From: Paraktedonobacter carboxidivorans
GTDB lineage: Bacteria; Chloroflexota; Ktedonobacteria; Ktedonobacterales; Ktedonobacteraceae
Assembly (NCBI GenBank): GCA_041156125.1
Contig: JBEVTI010000016.1
Coordinates: 55,702 to 119,701 of the forward strand
Reading direction: 5' to 3'
Length of the DNA: 64,000 nucleotides
Of this stretch, positions 34,862-43,398 are shown in pieces. Numbering within the stretch: position 1 is the first letter of the stretch; each line of letters begins with the position of its first letter. The notes under the pieces are model-generated. The model searched no databases. It was given only the letters and a program-made list of their open reading frames with translations, and was not told the origin of the DNA. The translations under genes were made by a program, and so were the position numbers.

Positions 34862-35713
34862 ATGTCAGAAAACAAGGGCTATGTACATCCAGAGGTTCTG
34901 GTGGACGCCAACTGGGTTGAGGATCATTTTGGTGACGCCTCGGTTCGTCTGATCGAAGTAGATGTTGACACCAAATCTTATGCTGAGGGCCATATCCCCG
35001 GAGCTGTCGCGTTCAACTGGCAAAAGGATTTGCAGGATCAGATCGTGCGCTCACCTATTTCACGGACGCGGTTGGAAGAACTGCTGTCAGCCGCTGGCGT
35101 GGACAACGACACAACAATTGTGTTTTATGGCGACAATAATAACTGGTTTGCTGCCTGGGCGCTCTGGATTTTAAAGTACTACGGCCACAAAGATGTTCGC
35201 CTGCTGGATGGTGGACGCGTGAAGTGGCTGGCCGACAATCGCGAACTGACGAGCGAAGTGCCAGTCTATGAGGCGACCAACTATAAGACCAGCGAGCCTG
35301 ATGAGTTGATCCGCGCTTATCGCGACCAGATTCTGAGCGAACTGGGCGCGGAAGATCTTGCCATGGTTGATGTACGCTCGCCTGGCGAGTACAGCGGCGA
35401 ACTGCTGGCACCAGCCAATCTGCCCCAGGAGGGCGCGCAGCGTGGTGGACACATTCCAGGCTCGGCCAATGTTCCCTGGGCCACCGCGGTCGCGGCTGAT
35501 GGCACCTTCAAGACTGCCGCTGAGCTAAACACGATCTATGGCGGCAAGGGCGTGACTGCCGATAAGTCTGTGATTGCCTACTGCCGCATTGGCGAGCGCA
35601 GCAGCCATACCTGGTTTGTCCTGCATTATCTGCTGGGCTATGAGGATGTGCGTAACTATGATGGTTCCTGGACCGAGTGGGGCAGCCTGATCGGCGCACC
35701 TATCGAGAGATAA
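34862..35713 (+). CDS. sseA: Thiosulfate / 3-mercaptopyruvate sulfurtransferase (two-domain rhodanese)
   Basis: The 283-residue protein has two rhodanese domains. The N-terminal one (EGHIPGAVAFNW) is inactive, with no catalytic cysteine. The C-terminal one has the active-site loop CRIGERSSHTWFVL. It moves sulfur from thiosulfate or mercaptopyruvate to an acceptor such as cyanide or a thiol. The loop CRIGER is closer to thiosulfate sulfurtransferases than the CGSGVT of typical 3-mercaptopyruvate enzymes. AGAGAGG precedes the start. A terminator follows at 35734. Confidence 0.9.
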   Translation: MSENKGYVHPEVLVDANWVEDHFGDASVRLIEVDVDTKSYAEGHIPGAVAFNWQKDLQDQIVRSPISRTRLEELLSAAGVDNDTTIVFYGDNNNWFAAWALWILKYYGHKDVRLLDGGRVKWLADNRELTSEVPVYEATNYKTSEPDELIRAYRDQILSELGAEDLAMVDVRSPGEYSGELLAPANLPQEGAQRGGHIPGSANVPWATAVAADGTFKTAAELNTIYGGKGVTADKSVIAYCRIGERSSHTWFVLHYLLGYEDVRNYDGSWTEWGSLIGAPIER

Positions 35714-35733
35714 CATCCAATACCTCTCGCCTT

Positions 35734-35793
35734 GAGAAAAATCAGAACCGGGCCGCGTAGCAAATCAGGTGTGGCTCTCTTCTGGTTTTTCTC
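35734..35793 (+). terminator. Terminator of the sulfurtransferase gene
   Basis: GAGAAAAATCAGAA (35734-35747) pairs with TTCTGGTTTTTCTC (35780-35793) with one G-U pair. Unlike the other hairpins in the window it is imperfect, and its distal arm supplies the T-run. Confidence 0.6.
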
Positions 35794-35880
35794 TTTACTT
35801 TGTAACGAAAGTTACATTTATAAGATTTATTCCTGGCTTTTATGAATTCCATTCTTATCTGATATGATTGGCTTTTTACC

Positions 35881-35910
35881 TTGACTCAGGTCGGAATTGT
35901 TCTCTATACT
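35881..35910 (+). promoter_or_regulatory. Promoter of the ABC transporter operon
   Basis: TTGACT (35881-35886), an 18-base spacer and TATACT (35905-35910). The predicted start near 35917 leaves a leader of about 308 bases. Confidence 0.6.
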
Positions 35911-35916
35911 CCTGGT

Positions 35917-36085
35917 AGATAAAGGTAACTACAGATACGGATTTGGAAAACTAAGCTGCTTATTTCGCTCTGGCAAAACTGCTTGTACCTCGGGGTGCAG
36001 GCAAACAGCGTCTTCGCTAGCCCGTTTAGCAGGCGCGCTTTACTTGCCAGAATGAAAAGAAGGCACCTGATGTCAGGAGAATAGG
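35917..36085 (+). other. Structured leader of the ABC transporter operon, unknown class
   Basis: TCTGGCAA (35969-35976) pairs with TTGCCAGA (36044-36051) and closes a multi-branched element. Inside are a 9-bp hairpin with a TCGG tetraloop (35981-35989 with 35994-36002, two G-U pairs), a 4-bp hairpin AGCG/CGCT (36007-36018) and a GCC/GGC hairpin. Downstream are CCTGA/TCAGG and AGGAT/ATCCT, the last covering the start of a small ORF. It does not match the SAM, cobalamin, TPP or cyclic-di-GMP consensus sequences that I know. Confidence 0.45.
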
Positions 36086-36208
36086 ATGAATATCCTTCAG
36101 GCATCAAAGGAGCGCGGGCGAGATCGATGTGGATACTCCCAGCACAACTTGCGCGGTCAGGCAAGGCTCTTTCCCATTTCCGGTCACTGTGTAATTTTGC
36201 AGGCATAG
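36086..36208 (+). CDS. Hypothetical 40-residue upstream ORF
   Basis: ATG 36086 has a good AGGAGA 5 bases upstream and lies in a hairpin (AGGAT/ATCCT). The frame (starts MNILQASKER, two cysteines) ends 16 bases before the start of the binding-protein gene, so translational coupling is possible. No similarity is recognised. Confidence 0.3.
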   Translation: MNILQASKERGRDRCGYSQHNLRGQARLFPISGHCVILQA

Positions 36209-36224
36209 AAGGAGCCACATTTTC

Positions 36225-37292
36225 ATGAGCAAAGTCCATACGCACGGATGGCATCTAGCACTCCTCAGTATTATCTTTTCTTTGCTACTGGCCGGGTGCG
36301 GTGCTACTAATTCGTCGAGCGGCGATGGCACAAGCAGCAACCCTCTGACCTTAAACCTGGGCTACTTTCCCAACCTGACTCACGCGGTTGCTCTGGTAGG
36401 AGTGGGGAATGGTACATTCAAAAAAGAACTGGGACCCACGGTCAGTTTGCAAAGCAAAACCTTTAACGCTGGCCCGGCTGAGATGCAAGCGCTGCTCGCA
36501 GGTTCGCTCGATATTGCCTTTGTCGGTCCTAGCCCGGCCATCAGTGGCTACACATCAAGCCACAACACAGCGCTAAAAGTCATTGCAGGTGCCTCCAGCG
36601 CTGGCGTGGAATTTGTGGTGCAGGCCAGTGCCGGAATTAATAGCCCGGCTGACCTGGCCGGCAAGAAAATCGCTGATCCGCAAAAAGGTGGGACGCAGGA
36701 TGTAGCTTTACGCCACTATCTCGCGCAAAACAATTTGCGGAGTACAGATAATGGTGGCAATGTGCAGATCGTTTCAACTGACAATGCCAGCATCCTGACC
36801 CTCTTTAAGACAGGCAAAATCGATGGTGCCTGGATGCCGGAACCCTGGGCCACCCGCCTGGTAGTCGAAGGCAAGGGCAAAGTCTTTTTGAATGAGAGCA
36901 CACTCTGGCCTGGTGGCCAGTTTGCCACCAGCATCGTGGTGGTGCGCCAGGCTTTCTATAACGCGCACCCTGCTGTAGTTAAGACTTTTCTCCAGGCCAG
37001 TGTAGAGACCGTGCAGTATATCAAGTCCAACACCACCCAGGCAGAACAGATCGCGAATACACAGATTCAGGAGATCACTGGCACGGCGACAAGGGCCGAC
37101 GAACTGCCACTGGCCTTCCAGGATCTCCAGGTGACATATGATCCGCTGGCCAGCACGATAAATGAGCAGGCCAGTCGCTCGTTCGCGCTTGGTTTTGTGA
37201 AAACGAAACCAGACTTGCAGAATTTTTACGACCTTGGGCCGCTTAACGCGGTGTTGTCCACAAAAGGTCTGGCCGCTGTGGCAACATCCTGA
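36225..37292 (+). CDS. ABC transporter substrate-binding lipoprotein (aliphatic sulfonate/nitrate/taurine type)
   Basis: The 355-residue protein has a lipoprotein signal peptide with lipobox LLAGC (Cys 25). The mature part is an SsuA/NrtA-like binding fold: LGYFPNLTHAVALVGVGNG, MQALLAGSLDIAFVGPSPA, IADPQKGGTQDVALR and DGAWMPEPWATRL. It would bring substrate to the ATPase and permease encoded next. The sulfur context (rhodanese, LysR) favours sulfonates, but nitrate or other anions remain possible. GAAGGAG lies before the start. Confidence 0.9.
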   Translation: MSKVHTHGWHLALLSIIFSLLLAGCGATNSSSGDGTSSNPLTLNLGYFPNLTHAVALVGVGNGTFKKELGPTVSLQSKTFNAGPAEMQALLAGSLDIAFVGPSPAISGYTSSHNTALKVIAGASSAGVEFVVQASAGINSPADLAGKKIADPQKGGTQDVALRHYLAQNNLRSTDNGGNVQIVSTDNASILTLFKTGKIDGAWMPEPWATRLVVEGKGKVFLNESTLWPGGQFATSIVVVRQAFYNAHPAVVKTFLQASVETVQYIKSNTTQAEQIANTQIQEITGTATRADELPLAFQDLQVTYDPLASTINEQASRSFALGFVKTKPDLQNFYDLGPLNAVLSTKGLAAVATS

Positions 37293-37453
37293 CGGCATAG
37301 AAAAGAGCAAGAGATCTGTGTTTAGCAGTGAACAGCCTTTCATAGTCTATTGCAGCCTGTTCACTGCTATCACAGTCCTGAGCCATTTCTGAGAAATGCT
37401 TGGCAGAACTAGATCACAAGCCGTCAGGCATGAAACGAGAAAGGAAGACCACG

Positions 37454-38314
37454 ATGTTTTTAGCGTCAATTCTGAGCGGCGCATCCAGAGTCGAGCAGAC
37501 TGAAGACCAGGAAAGCTTGAAGGCGGGTACACCGCTGAAAATCGCGGGAGTGAGCAAAATCTTCAGCGGGCGCGCTGGACTGGTTAACGCCCTGCGGCCC
37601 GTGGATATTGATATTGCGGCAGGCGAATTTGTCTGCTTGCTCGGACCCAGCGGCTGTGGCAAATCGACTCTCCTGAGCATTGTCGCGGGTCTGGAAATTC
37701 CCAGTAGCGGCACCGTTTTCGCGAATGGCGAAAAAATTAATGGCACCGGTACCGACCGCGTGCTGCTCTTCCAGGAAGCCGCGCTCTTTCCCTGGCTCGA
37801 TGTCCAGCAAAACGTTGAATTTGGTCTGCGTCAGATAGGTATACGCGGCAAAAAGCGCGCGGAGATCGCGCAACGCTTTATCGCCATGGTTCACTTGCAG
37901 GGCTTTGAGCGCAGCTATGTTCACCAGCTCTCAGGTGGCATGCGCCAGCGCGTAGCCATCGCGCGCGCCCTGGCCCTTGATCCAGCGGTCCTGTTGATGG
38001 ACGAGCCATTTGGCGCGCTTGACGCTTTCACCCGCGACCGTCTGCATACAGAGTTGGAAACGATCTGGCAAGCGACGGGCAAGACCATCCTTTTTGTGAC
38101 CCATAATGTGCGCGAGGCAGTGGCTCTGGGCGACCGCGTGCTGGTCTTCGCGCCACGTCCCGGGCGCGTGGTTGGCGAGTTTCGCATCGATTTACCTCGA
38201 CCACGTTCACTTGAAGATTACCACGTAGCCGCAAAAACGGCGGAGATTATGAGCGTGCTACGCTCAGCTATTGATGAGGGGGAAAAAGAGGAACTCTATG
38301 GCAGAAGCAATTAA
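37454..38314 (+). CDS. ABC transporter ATP-binding protein (SsuB/NrtD/TauB family)
   Basis: The 286-residue ATPase has Walker A GPSGCGKST, the Q-loop LFQEAALFPWLD, signature LSGGMRQR, Walker B VLLMDEPFGALD and the His switch FVTHNVREA. ATG 37454 is preferred because AAGGAAG lies 6 bases upstream; the frame opens at 37400. It overlaps the permease gene by 17 bases, so the two are translationally coupled. Confidence 0.93.
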   Translation: MFLASILSGASRVEQTEDQESLKAGTPLKIAGVSKIFSGRAGLVNALRPVDIDIAAGEFVCLLGPSGCGKSTLLSIVAGLEIPSSGTVFANGEKINGTGTDRVLLFQEAALFPWLDVQQNVEFGLRQIGIRGKKRAEIAQRFIAMVHLQGFERSYVHQLSGGMRQRVAIARALALDPAVLLMDEPFGALDAFTRDRLHTELETIWQATGKTILFVTHNVREAVALGDRVLVFAPRPGRVVGEFRIDLPRPRSLEDYHVAAKTAEIMSVLRSAIDEGEKEELYGRSN

Positions 38315-39140
38315 AGACACCCCGACCACCTCTACGCCAGCGAGCTCCGTTCTCGCGCGCGCGCAACAGTGGAGTAGAACATTCTGGGGCAAATGGCTGA
38401 TCCGTATCCTTTTTTATGGCTTACTGATTGCCATCTGGCAGCTCCTTTTCAGCAGCGGGTTCTGGCAAGATTTCATCCTGCCCAGTCCAGCAGAGGTCTC
38501 CAGTTCCCTGGTTACTGGCTTCCAGAGCAACTTCTACCTGCAATCCATGCTGGCCAGCCTCCAGCGCCTGGGCATTGGCTATAGCATCGCGCTGGTGCTT
38601 GGACTGATCCTTGGCCTGTTGATCGGACGCTTTAACCTGCTCAAGGAGACTGTCGGCTCGCTGGTGCTGGGTCTACAGGGTCTGCCAAGCATCTGCTGGC
38701 TACCCCTGGCAGTGCTCTGGTTTGGACTTAATGACCAGGCGATCATCTTTGTGGTGATCATGGGCGCGCTATTCTCGATCGCGCTGGGCGTGGACGCGGG
38801 CGTGAGAAATATGCCGCCAGTCTATCTGAAGGCCGCGCGCAATCTGGGCACACGAGGGTTCGCTCTCTACAAGGACGTGATCTTCCCCGCGGCCTTTCCC
38901 ACCATCGTTAGCGGTCTGAAACAAGGCTGGTCCTTCGCCTGGCGCTCTCTAATGGCGGGCGAATTACTGTATAACACGGTCAGCCTGGGCAATCTGTTGG
39001 AGACAGGGCGCGATCTGCTCGATTCCGCGCAAGTGATCTCAGTGATGCTGCTGATCATCTTTATCGGCGTAGCCATAGACGCGCTGATCTTTGGTCCCCT
39101 GGAACGCGTCACCCGCGCTCGCTGGGGTCTGACCGGCTAA
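38298..39140 (+). CDS. ABC transporter permease (SsuC/NrtB/TauC family)
   Basis: The 280-residue permease has about six transmembrane segments. The BPD_transp_1 EAA-type loop appears as YLKAARNLGTRGFALYKDVIFP. The N-terminal 35 residues are hydrophilic. AGAGGA lies 7 bases before ATG 38298, within the end of the ATPase gene. It completes a three-gene importer. Confidence 0.92.
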   Translation: MAEAIKDTPTTSTPASSVLARAQQWSRTFWGKWLIRILFYGLLIAIWQLLFSSGFWQDFILPSPAEVSSSLVTGFQSNFYLQSMLASLQRLGIGYSIALVLGLILGLLIGRFNLLKETVGSLVLGLQGLPSICWLPLAVLWFGLNDQAIIFVVIMGALFSIALGVDAGVRNMPPVYLKAARNLGTRGFALYKDVIFPAAFPTIVSGLKQGWSFAWRSLMAGELLYNTVSLGNLLETGRDLLDSAQVISVMLLIIFIGVAIDALIFGPLERVTRARWGLTG

Positions 39141-39190
39141 AATTTCAGTTCGTTACCACGCCAGATCCCAGGAACAGTGCAGCTCTTGCC

Positions 39191-39379
39191 TCATCCCTTG
39201 ACTTTGGTAAGAGGATCTAGCGCGCTGGTGAAAAGTTCAGGTGAGACATCCGCTGGAACAATGACTTTGAGGGCCCCAGGGACCACATCAAAGGTGGCGG
39301 GAGTATGACCGGCAGGGTCGCCATCAACTTGGATCGCTACCGGTTCTTTGGTCTTAATCACCACTTTCTTCATAGTCAT
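39191..39379 (-). pseudogene. Remnant of a diacylglycerol/lipid kinase C-terminus
   Basis: The 62-codon frame has AIQVDGDPAGHTPATFDVVP followed by GALKVIVPADVS. This matches my memory of the last strands of YegS/DagK-type lipid kinases (DGEP..TP..V.P.AL.V.VP). The catalytic domain (GGDGT) is absent, and upstream DNA does not encode it in another frame that I can see. No Shine-Dalgarno sequence precedes the ATG. The start of this fragment directly follows the murF-alr terminator, so it looks like the 3' leftover of a deletion. It could instead be a stand-alone small protein. Confidence 0.45.
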
Positions 39380-39387
39380 TCGTATGC

Positions 39388-39411
39388 ATAAAAGAACCCG
39401 AAGTCGGGTTC
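39388..39411 (-). terminator. Intrinsic terminator of murF-alr
   Basis: On the minus strand GAACCCG, loop ACTT, CGGGTTC is followed by TTTT. It lies about 100 bases beyond the murF-alr stop. Confidence 0.6.
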
Positions 39412-39509
39412 GCGATAATCACAGCAGAACGCAGAGCCGGGCCTGGTGTATGTAGGGTCTGCTGTTTCTCTTCTATTTCCATAAGCCAGGCGTCTCCCAC
39501 GCTGACATA

Positions 39510-42116
39510 TTAGTCCACACGCGGCACACGCGCGAGGATCTCTGAGACAACTTCATAATTAATGGTGCCAAGCCGGCGCGCAACAGTCTCCGCGCTTAAA
39601 GCGGCTGTGCCCTGCTGACCAATTAACACTACCTCATCTCCCACACGCACTCCCTTAATATTTGAAACATCGACCATCGATTGGTCCATACAGACGCGAC
39701 CTAGCAAGGGAGCTTCCTGACCGTGAATCAGGACTGAGCCCCAGTTGGTGGGAGCGCGCCTGAAACCATCAGCATAGCCTACAGGCAAGATCGCAATCAA
39801 CGTGGGCCGCTCGGTGATATATGTAGAGCCATAGCTTATCCCCTCGCCAGGCGGAAGCAGTTTGACCTGGGCAATCTGCGTCTTGAACGCTAACGCGGGC
39901 TGAAAACCCTCCGGCAAAGGCGCATCAGGCGAAGGTTCCAGGCCATACAGCGCAATTCCCGGACGCACCATATCAAAACGCGCTTCCGGTAGACGCAGAG
40001 TAGCGGCGCTGTTGGCCGCATGCACCAGCGGTGGTCTCAAGCCCTCCGCCTCGATTACTTGCAATACGTTCTGAAAACGCGCAAGTTGCAAACGCGCGTG
40101 TGAGAGGTCCGCGGCGTCAGCCTGGGCGAAATGAGTAAAGATCCCTTCCAGTTCGAGGTGAGGCAGGTAATGAATTGCGCGCATCAGTTGCAAAATCTCG
40201 GCTATGTGCTCCGAGCGAATGCCCAGGCGACCCATACCAGTATCAATCTTGACATGCACGCGCACGATCTTGTCCAATGCCTGGGCGGATCGCGCAAGCG
40301 CCTGGGCTGCGTCGAGGCCATACAGCGTGATGGTCAGATCCTGGCGTACAGCCTCGCGCATCTGCCAGAGCGGCACATAGCCAAAGACCAGAATGGGCAC
40401 GTTGATCCCGGCCTCGCGCAAGGGCGTAGCCTCGCTGACTGTCGCCACGCCGAGCATGCTGGCTCCATTATGTAAAGCTGTGCGCGCAACCTTGAGCGCG
40501 CCATGTCCGTAACCATCGGCCTTGAGCGCGATCAGCACGCGGGTTCGGGGTCCAACCAGTTCTTTGAGAAGCCGGGTATTATGCGCGATAGCGCTCAAGT
40601 TAATTTCTAGCCAGGTTGGCCGTTCGGGCCGCATAAGTACAATCTGCTTCCAACCCGGCGTCTGGCGCACAAGTTGCGCGGGCGCCAGTTCTGGCTCAGC
40701 CATCAATTGCTCACTGACGCGCTCCATACGCATGCCTTCCGCGCCCTTAATCAGAATACTGCGCGCTGGGGAGTGCTCATGCGCGATCTTCCCGCTCGCG
40801 ATAGGCCTTGTCAGCAACTGGCGCGTGACCCTGGCCGCGTCCTCAGGTGTGGCCGTGGCGATGACGCACTCGGCAGGTAAACCAGCCTGCTGAGCAGCAT
40901 CAGCAATCTGAACTGCTCGCTCTCCACGCGTGACCAGATAATCGACGCAAGTAGCGGCCTTAACCCCAACCTGGCGATGGCCTTCCGCCTCGAAATCGCC
41001 AAGGTGCAACATATCGCCAAGAATCGCGATGCGCTGGCCCGCTGGCAAGGCTCGCAGGGTCTCTAAGCCAGCAATCATCGAGGCCGGACAGGCATTATGC
41101 GTATCGTCCAGCAAGGTCGCTTGAGCCAGGCCAGGTACAATATGTAATCTACCGGGTAGCGACTCAACATGCTCCAGAGCGTGGCTGATCTCTCCCACAG
41201 AGACGCCACAATAGCGACCTACATGGTAAGCAGCCAGCATAGTTGAGACATGATGCGCGCCCAGGAGACGCGAGGCCAACTCCAGCATCGGTTCTTGTCT
41301 CAGCGGAACACACAGCTTAAAGCGCAAACCATCCCAGCCAACATGCACAGCGCTCACCTGTTCGTTCCCCAAATGGGATAGCGAGGCACTGAGATCTGTG
41401 GGTAGCGCGTGACCGCCCAGGTCGCCCACAAAGCCAGCGCCGTTGGCTGGTAAGTGACTCAAAAGTGAGAGGAGTTCCGCCGCCATATGCTCCTGCGAGC
41501 CAAAATACTGCAGCAGATCAGGGCTGATATTCGTCAATACACCAAGCAGAGGGCGAGCAATAGCACACAACTGAGCGATCTCACCGGGATGATCCCCGGC
41601 CATCTCTAACACCGCGTACTCGTGGCGCTCCTCCAGACGGCCTAGAGAAAGGGGTAGACCCAACAAATCGTTATAGTTCTGCCAGCTCTTAAACGTCGCG
41701 TAACTGCTGCCCAACACTGCCGCGAGCGCTTCCTTTGTGCTGGTCTTGCCAGTTGTACCTGTTACCGCGACCACCACAGGATGCCAGCGCTGTAAAACCG
41801 CGTGGGCATAGTGCTGGAGAGCCAGGCGGGTATCCTCGACCACCACCACTACCAGTCCTGAGGCCTCGAACTCATCTTGCACTGCTGCCGACGAGTGCTG
41901 CATAAAGCGCGCATCCACCAGCGCGCCCGCCGCGCCGCGCCTGGCAGCCTCCAGCACAAAATCGTGTCCATCGCCGTGCTCACCGCGGACAGCTACAAAC
42001 ATCTCGCCAGGCAAAAGTTGCCGGGTGTCATGATTAAAAGCATCAAAACGAGCCTGTTTTCCCGCGTACGCGAGCATGCCGTTCGTCGCGGCCAGCAAAT
42101 GTTCGAGGTAGATCAC
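39510..42116 (-). CDS. murF-alr: Bifunctional UDP-MurNAc-tripeptide:D-Ala-D-Ala ligase / alanine racemase
   Basis: The 868-residue fusion serves peptidoglycan synthesis. Residues 1 to about 480 are MurF: P-loop VTGTTGKTSTKEALA at about 118-132, then NISPDLLQ and the C-terminal DDTHNACPASM and ILGDMLHLG. Residues from about 495 are alanine racemase: PLP-lysine in LIALKADGYGHGA (about 531) and the second catalytic tyrosine in GISYGSTYI. The racemase makes D-Ala, which D-Ala-D-Ala ligase (not in the window) joins before MurF adds the dipeptide. GTG 42116 follows GGAG by 8 bases; the frame is open upstream to 42281, overlapping dprA, but without support. The fusion is known from Bacteroidetes and some other phyla. 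Confidence 0.93.
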   Translation of the reverse strand: MIYLEHLLAATNGMLAYAGKQARFDAFNHDTRQLLPGEMFVAVRGEHGDGHDFVLEAARRGAAGALVDARFMQHSSAAVQDEFEASGLVVVVVEDTRLALQHYAHAVLQRWHPVVVAVTGTTGKTSTKEALAAVLGSSYATFKSWQNYNDLLGLPLSLGRLEERHEYAVLEMAGDHPGEIAQLCAIARPLLGVLTNISPDLLQYFGSQEHMAAELLSLLSHLPANGAGFVGDLGGHALPTDLSASLSHLGNEQVSAVHVGWDGLRFKLCVPLRQEPMLELASRLLGAHHVSTMLAAYHVGRYCGVSVGEISHALEHVESLPGRLHIVPGLAQATLLDDTHNACPASMIAGLETLRALPAGQRIAILGDMLHLGDFEAEGHRQVGVKAATCVDYLVTRGERAVQIADAAQQAGLPAECVIATATPEDAARVTRQLLTRPIASGKIAHEHSPARSILIKGAEGMRMERVSEQLMAEPELAPAQLVRQTPGWKQIVLMRPERPTWLEINLSAIAHNTRLLKELVGPRTRVLIALKADGYGHGALKVARTALHNGASMLGVATVSEATPLREAGINVPILVFGYVPLWQMREAVRQDLTITLYGLDAAQALARSAQALDKIVRVHVKIDTGMGRLGIRSEHIAEILQLMRAIHYLPHLELEGIFTHFAQADAADLSHARLQLARFQNVLQVIEAEGLRPPLVHAANSAATLRLPEARFDMVRPGIALYGLEPSPDAPLPEGFQPALAFKTQIAQVKLLPPGEGISYGSTYITERPTLIAILPVGYADGFRRAPTNWGSVLIHGQEAPLLGRVCMDQSMVDVSNIKGVRVGDEVVLIGQQGTAALSAETVARRLGTINYEVVSEILARVPRVD

Positions 42117-42255
42117 CGTTCTTGCTCCGCTCCTGCGTATTAGCTGAAGCCAATCTTCAACTTCTTTTTGTATTGTAAACGCGGAGCACCTCTGATCGCC
42201 AGTGGTCGGGTGGGAAACTCCGGCTGAAGCTACAGTGAAGCTTGACGCGCCAGAA

Positions 42256-43398
42256 TCAGCGCGCCAGCACAAATTGCGCACTACCCACGGTTTTCACCAG
42301 ACCTTTCAGTTCTAACATCGTCATAGCCGCAGTCACTATGGGGGCAGAGAGTTCGGAGGAAAGGATAAGCTCGTTTATATGGATTGGTTCGTGACTCAGC
42401 AAAGCTAGAAGCGTGCTCTCAGTACCGTTCTCAGGCAGGGCCATCCGCGCCTCTATACGCAGAGGCAGCATGAAAAGATTGAGCGCATCCAGAATATCTT
42501 TCACCTCCAGTACCAGGTGAGCACCCTCTTTGATTAATTTATTTGTGCCCAGGCACCTGCTTGCGAAAACGCTGCCTGGCACGGCGAAAACCTCGCGCCC
42601 CTGCTTGGTGGCAAAATCCGCGGTGATTAAAGCACCGCTTTTCTCGCCAGCCTCGACTACCAGTACCCCTTGAGATAGCCCGGAGATAATGCGGTTACGC
42701 GCGGGGAAATTACCGCTCTCTGGTTGCACGCCAAGTGGATATTCACTGATCAGCACGCCCTGGCCACCCTCACCAATGCGCCGTGCCAGTTGTGCATTGC
42801 GGGCAGGATAAACGACATCCAGCCCACATGCCAGCACGCCAATGGTGCGACCACCAGCCTCTAGCGCGGTATGGTGCGCGATCGTGTCAATCCCCAGTGC
42901 CAGGCCGCTGACCACCGTGACCTGGCCGCGCGCCAGTTCCGTCACCAGACGCTCTGTTACCTGCTGACCGTATGTATCTGCATTACGTGTACCGACCACA
43001 GCCAGGGAGAAGAGATCTGCTTCGTTTAGCTGACCCTTGAGATATAAGACGGGAGGCGAGCCCTCAATTTCACGCAAGAGAGCCGGATATTCTCGATCCC
43101 GCCAGGTCAGGACGTTTACCCCCATCTGCTCTAAACGCTCAAGGTCGCGCTCTGGCTCTATCTTTGCGCGTTGCAACAGAAAGCGCTCAAGCGTCCTTTG
43201 ATCCAGCCCGGCTCGCGCCAAATCCTGCCTCCCCGCCTTCCAGGCCAGCGCCAGATCCTCGTGAAAATAATTGAGCAACAGGCGAAATTTGACCGGTCCG
43301 ATACCCAGAACTCGATTGAATGCCACCCAGTACTCAGACCCATCCATGCTCAAGCCAGCAGAGGAAACATTACAAGCCGCAGAAAAAGACCCTTCCAT
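42256..43398 (-). CDS. dprA: DNA-processing protein DprA
   Basis: The 380-residue protein binds incoming single-stranded DNA and loads RecA in natural transformation. The Rossmann core is clear: AVVGTRNADTYG, TVVSGLALGIDTIAHHTAL, GVLACGLDVVYPARN, NFPARNRIISGLSQGVLVVEA and GALITADFA. A helix-hairpin-helix/SAM-like region precedes it (VLGIGPVKFRLL) and a winged-helix DML1-like end follows (LLALLSHEPIHINEL). ATG 43398 has GGAGG 8 bases upstream; the frame opens at 43530. It lies 139 bases upstream of murF-alr on the same strand. The competence channel genes are not here. Confidence 0.93.
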   Translation of the reverse strand: MEGSFSAACNVSSAGLSMDGSEYWVAFNRVLGIGPVKFRLLLNYFHEDLALAWKAGRQDLARAGLDQRTLERFLLQRAKIEPERDLERLEQMGVNVLTWRDREYPALLREIEGSPPVLYLKGQLNEADLFSLAVVGTRNADTYGQQVTERLVTELARGQVTVVSGLALGIDTIAHHTALEAGGRTIGVLACGLDVVYPARNAQLARRIGEGGQGVLISEYPLGVQPESGNFPARNRIISGLSQGVLVVEAGEKSGALITADFATKQGREVFAVPGSVFASRCLGTNKLIKEGAHLVLEVKDILDALNLFMLPLRIEARMALPENGTESTLLALLSHEPIHINELILSSELSAPIVTAAMTMLELKGLVKTVGSAQFVLAR

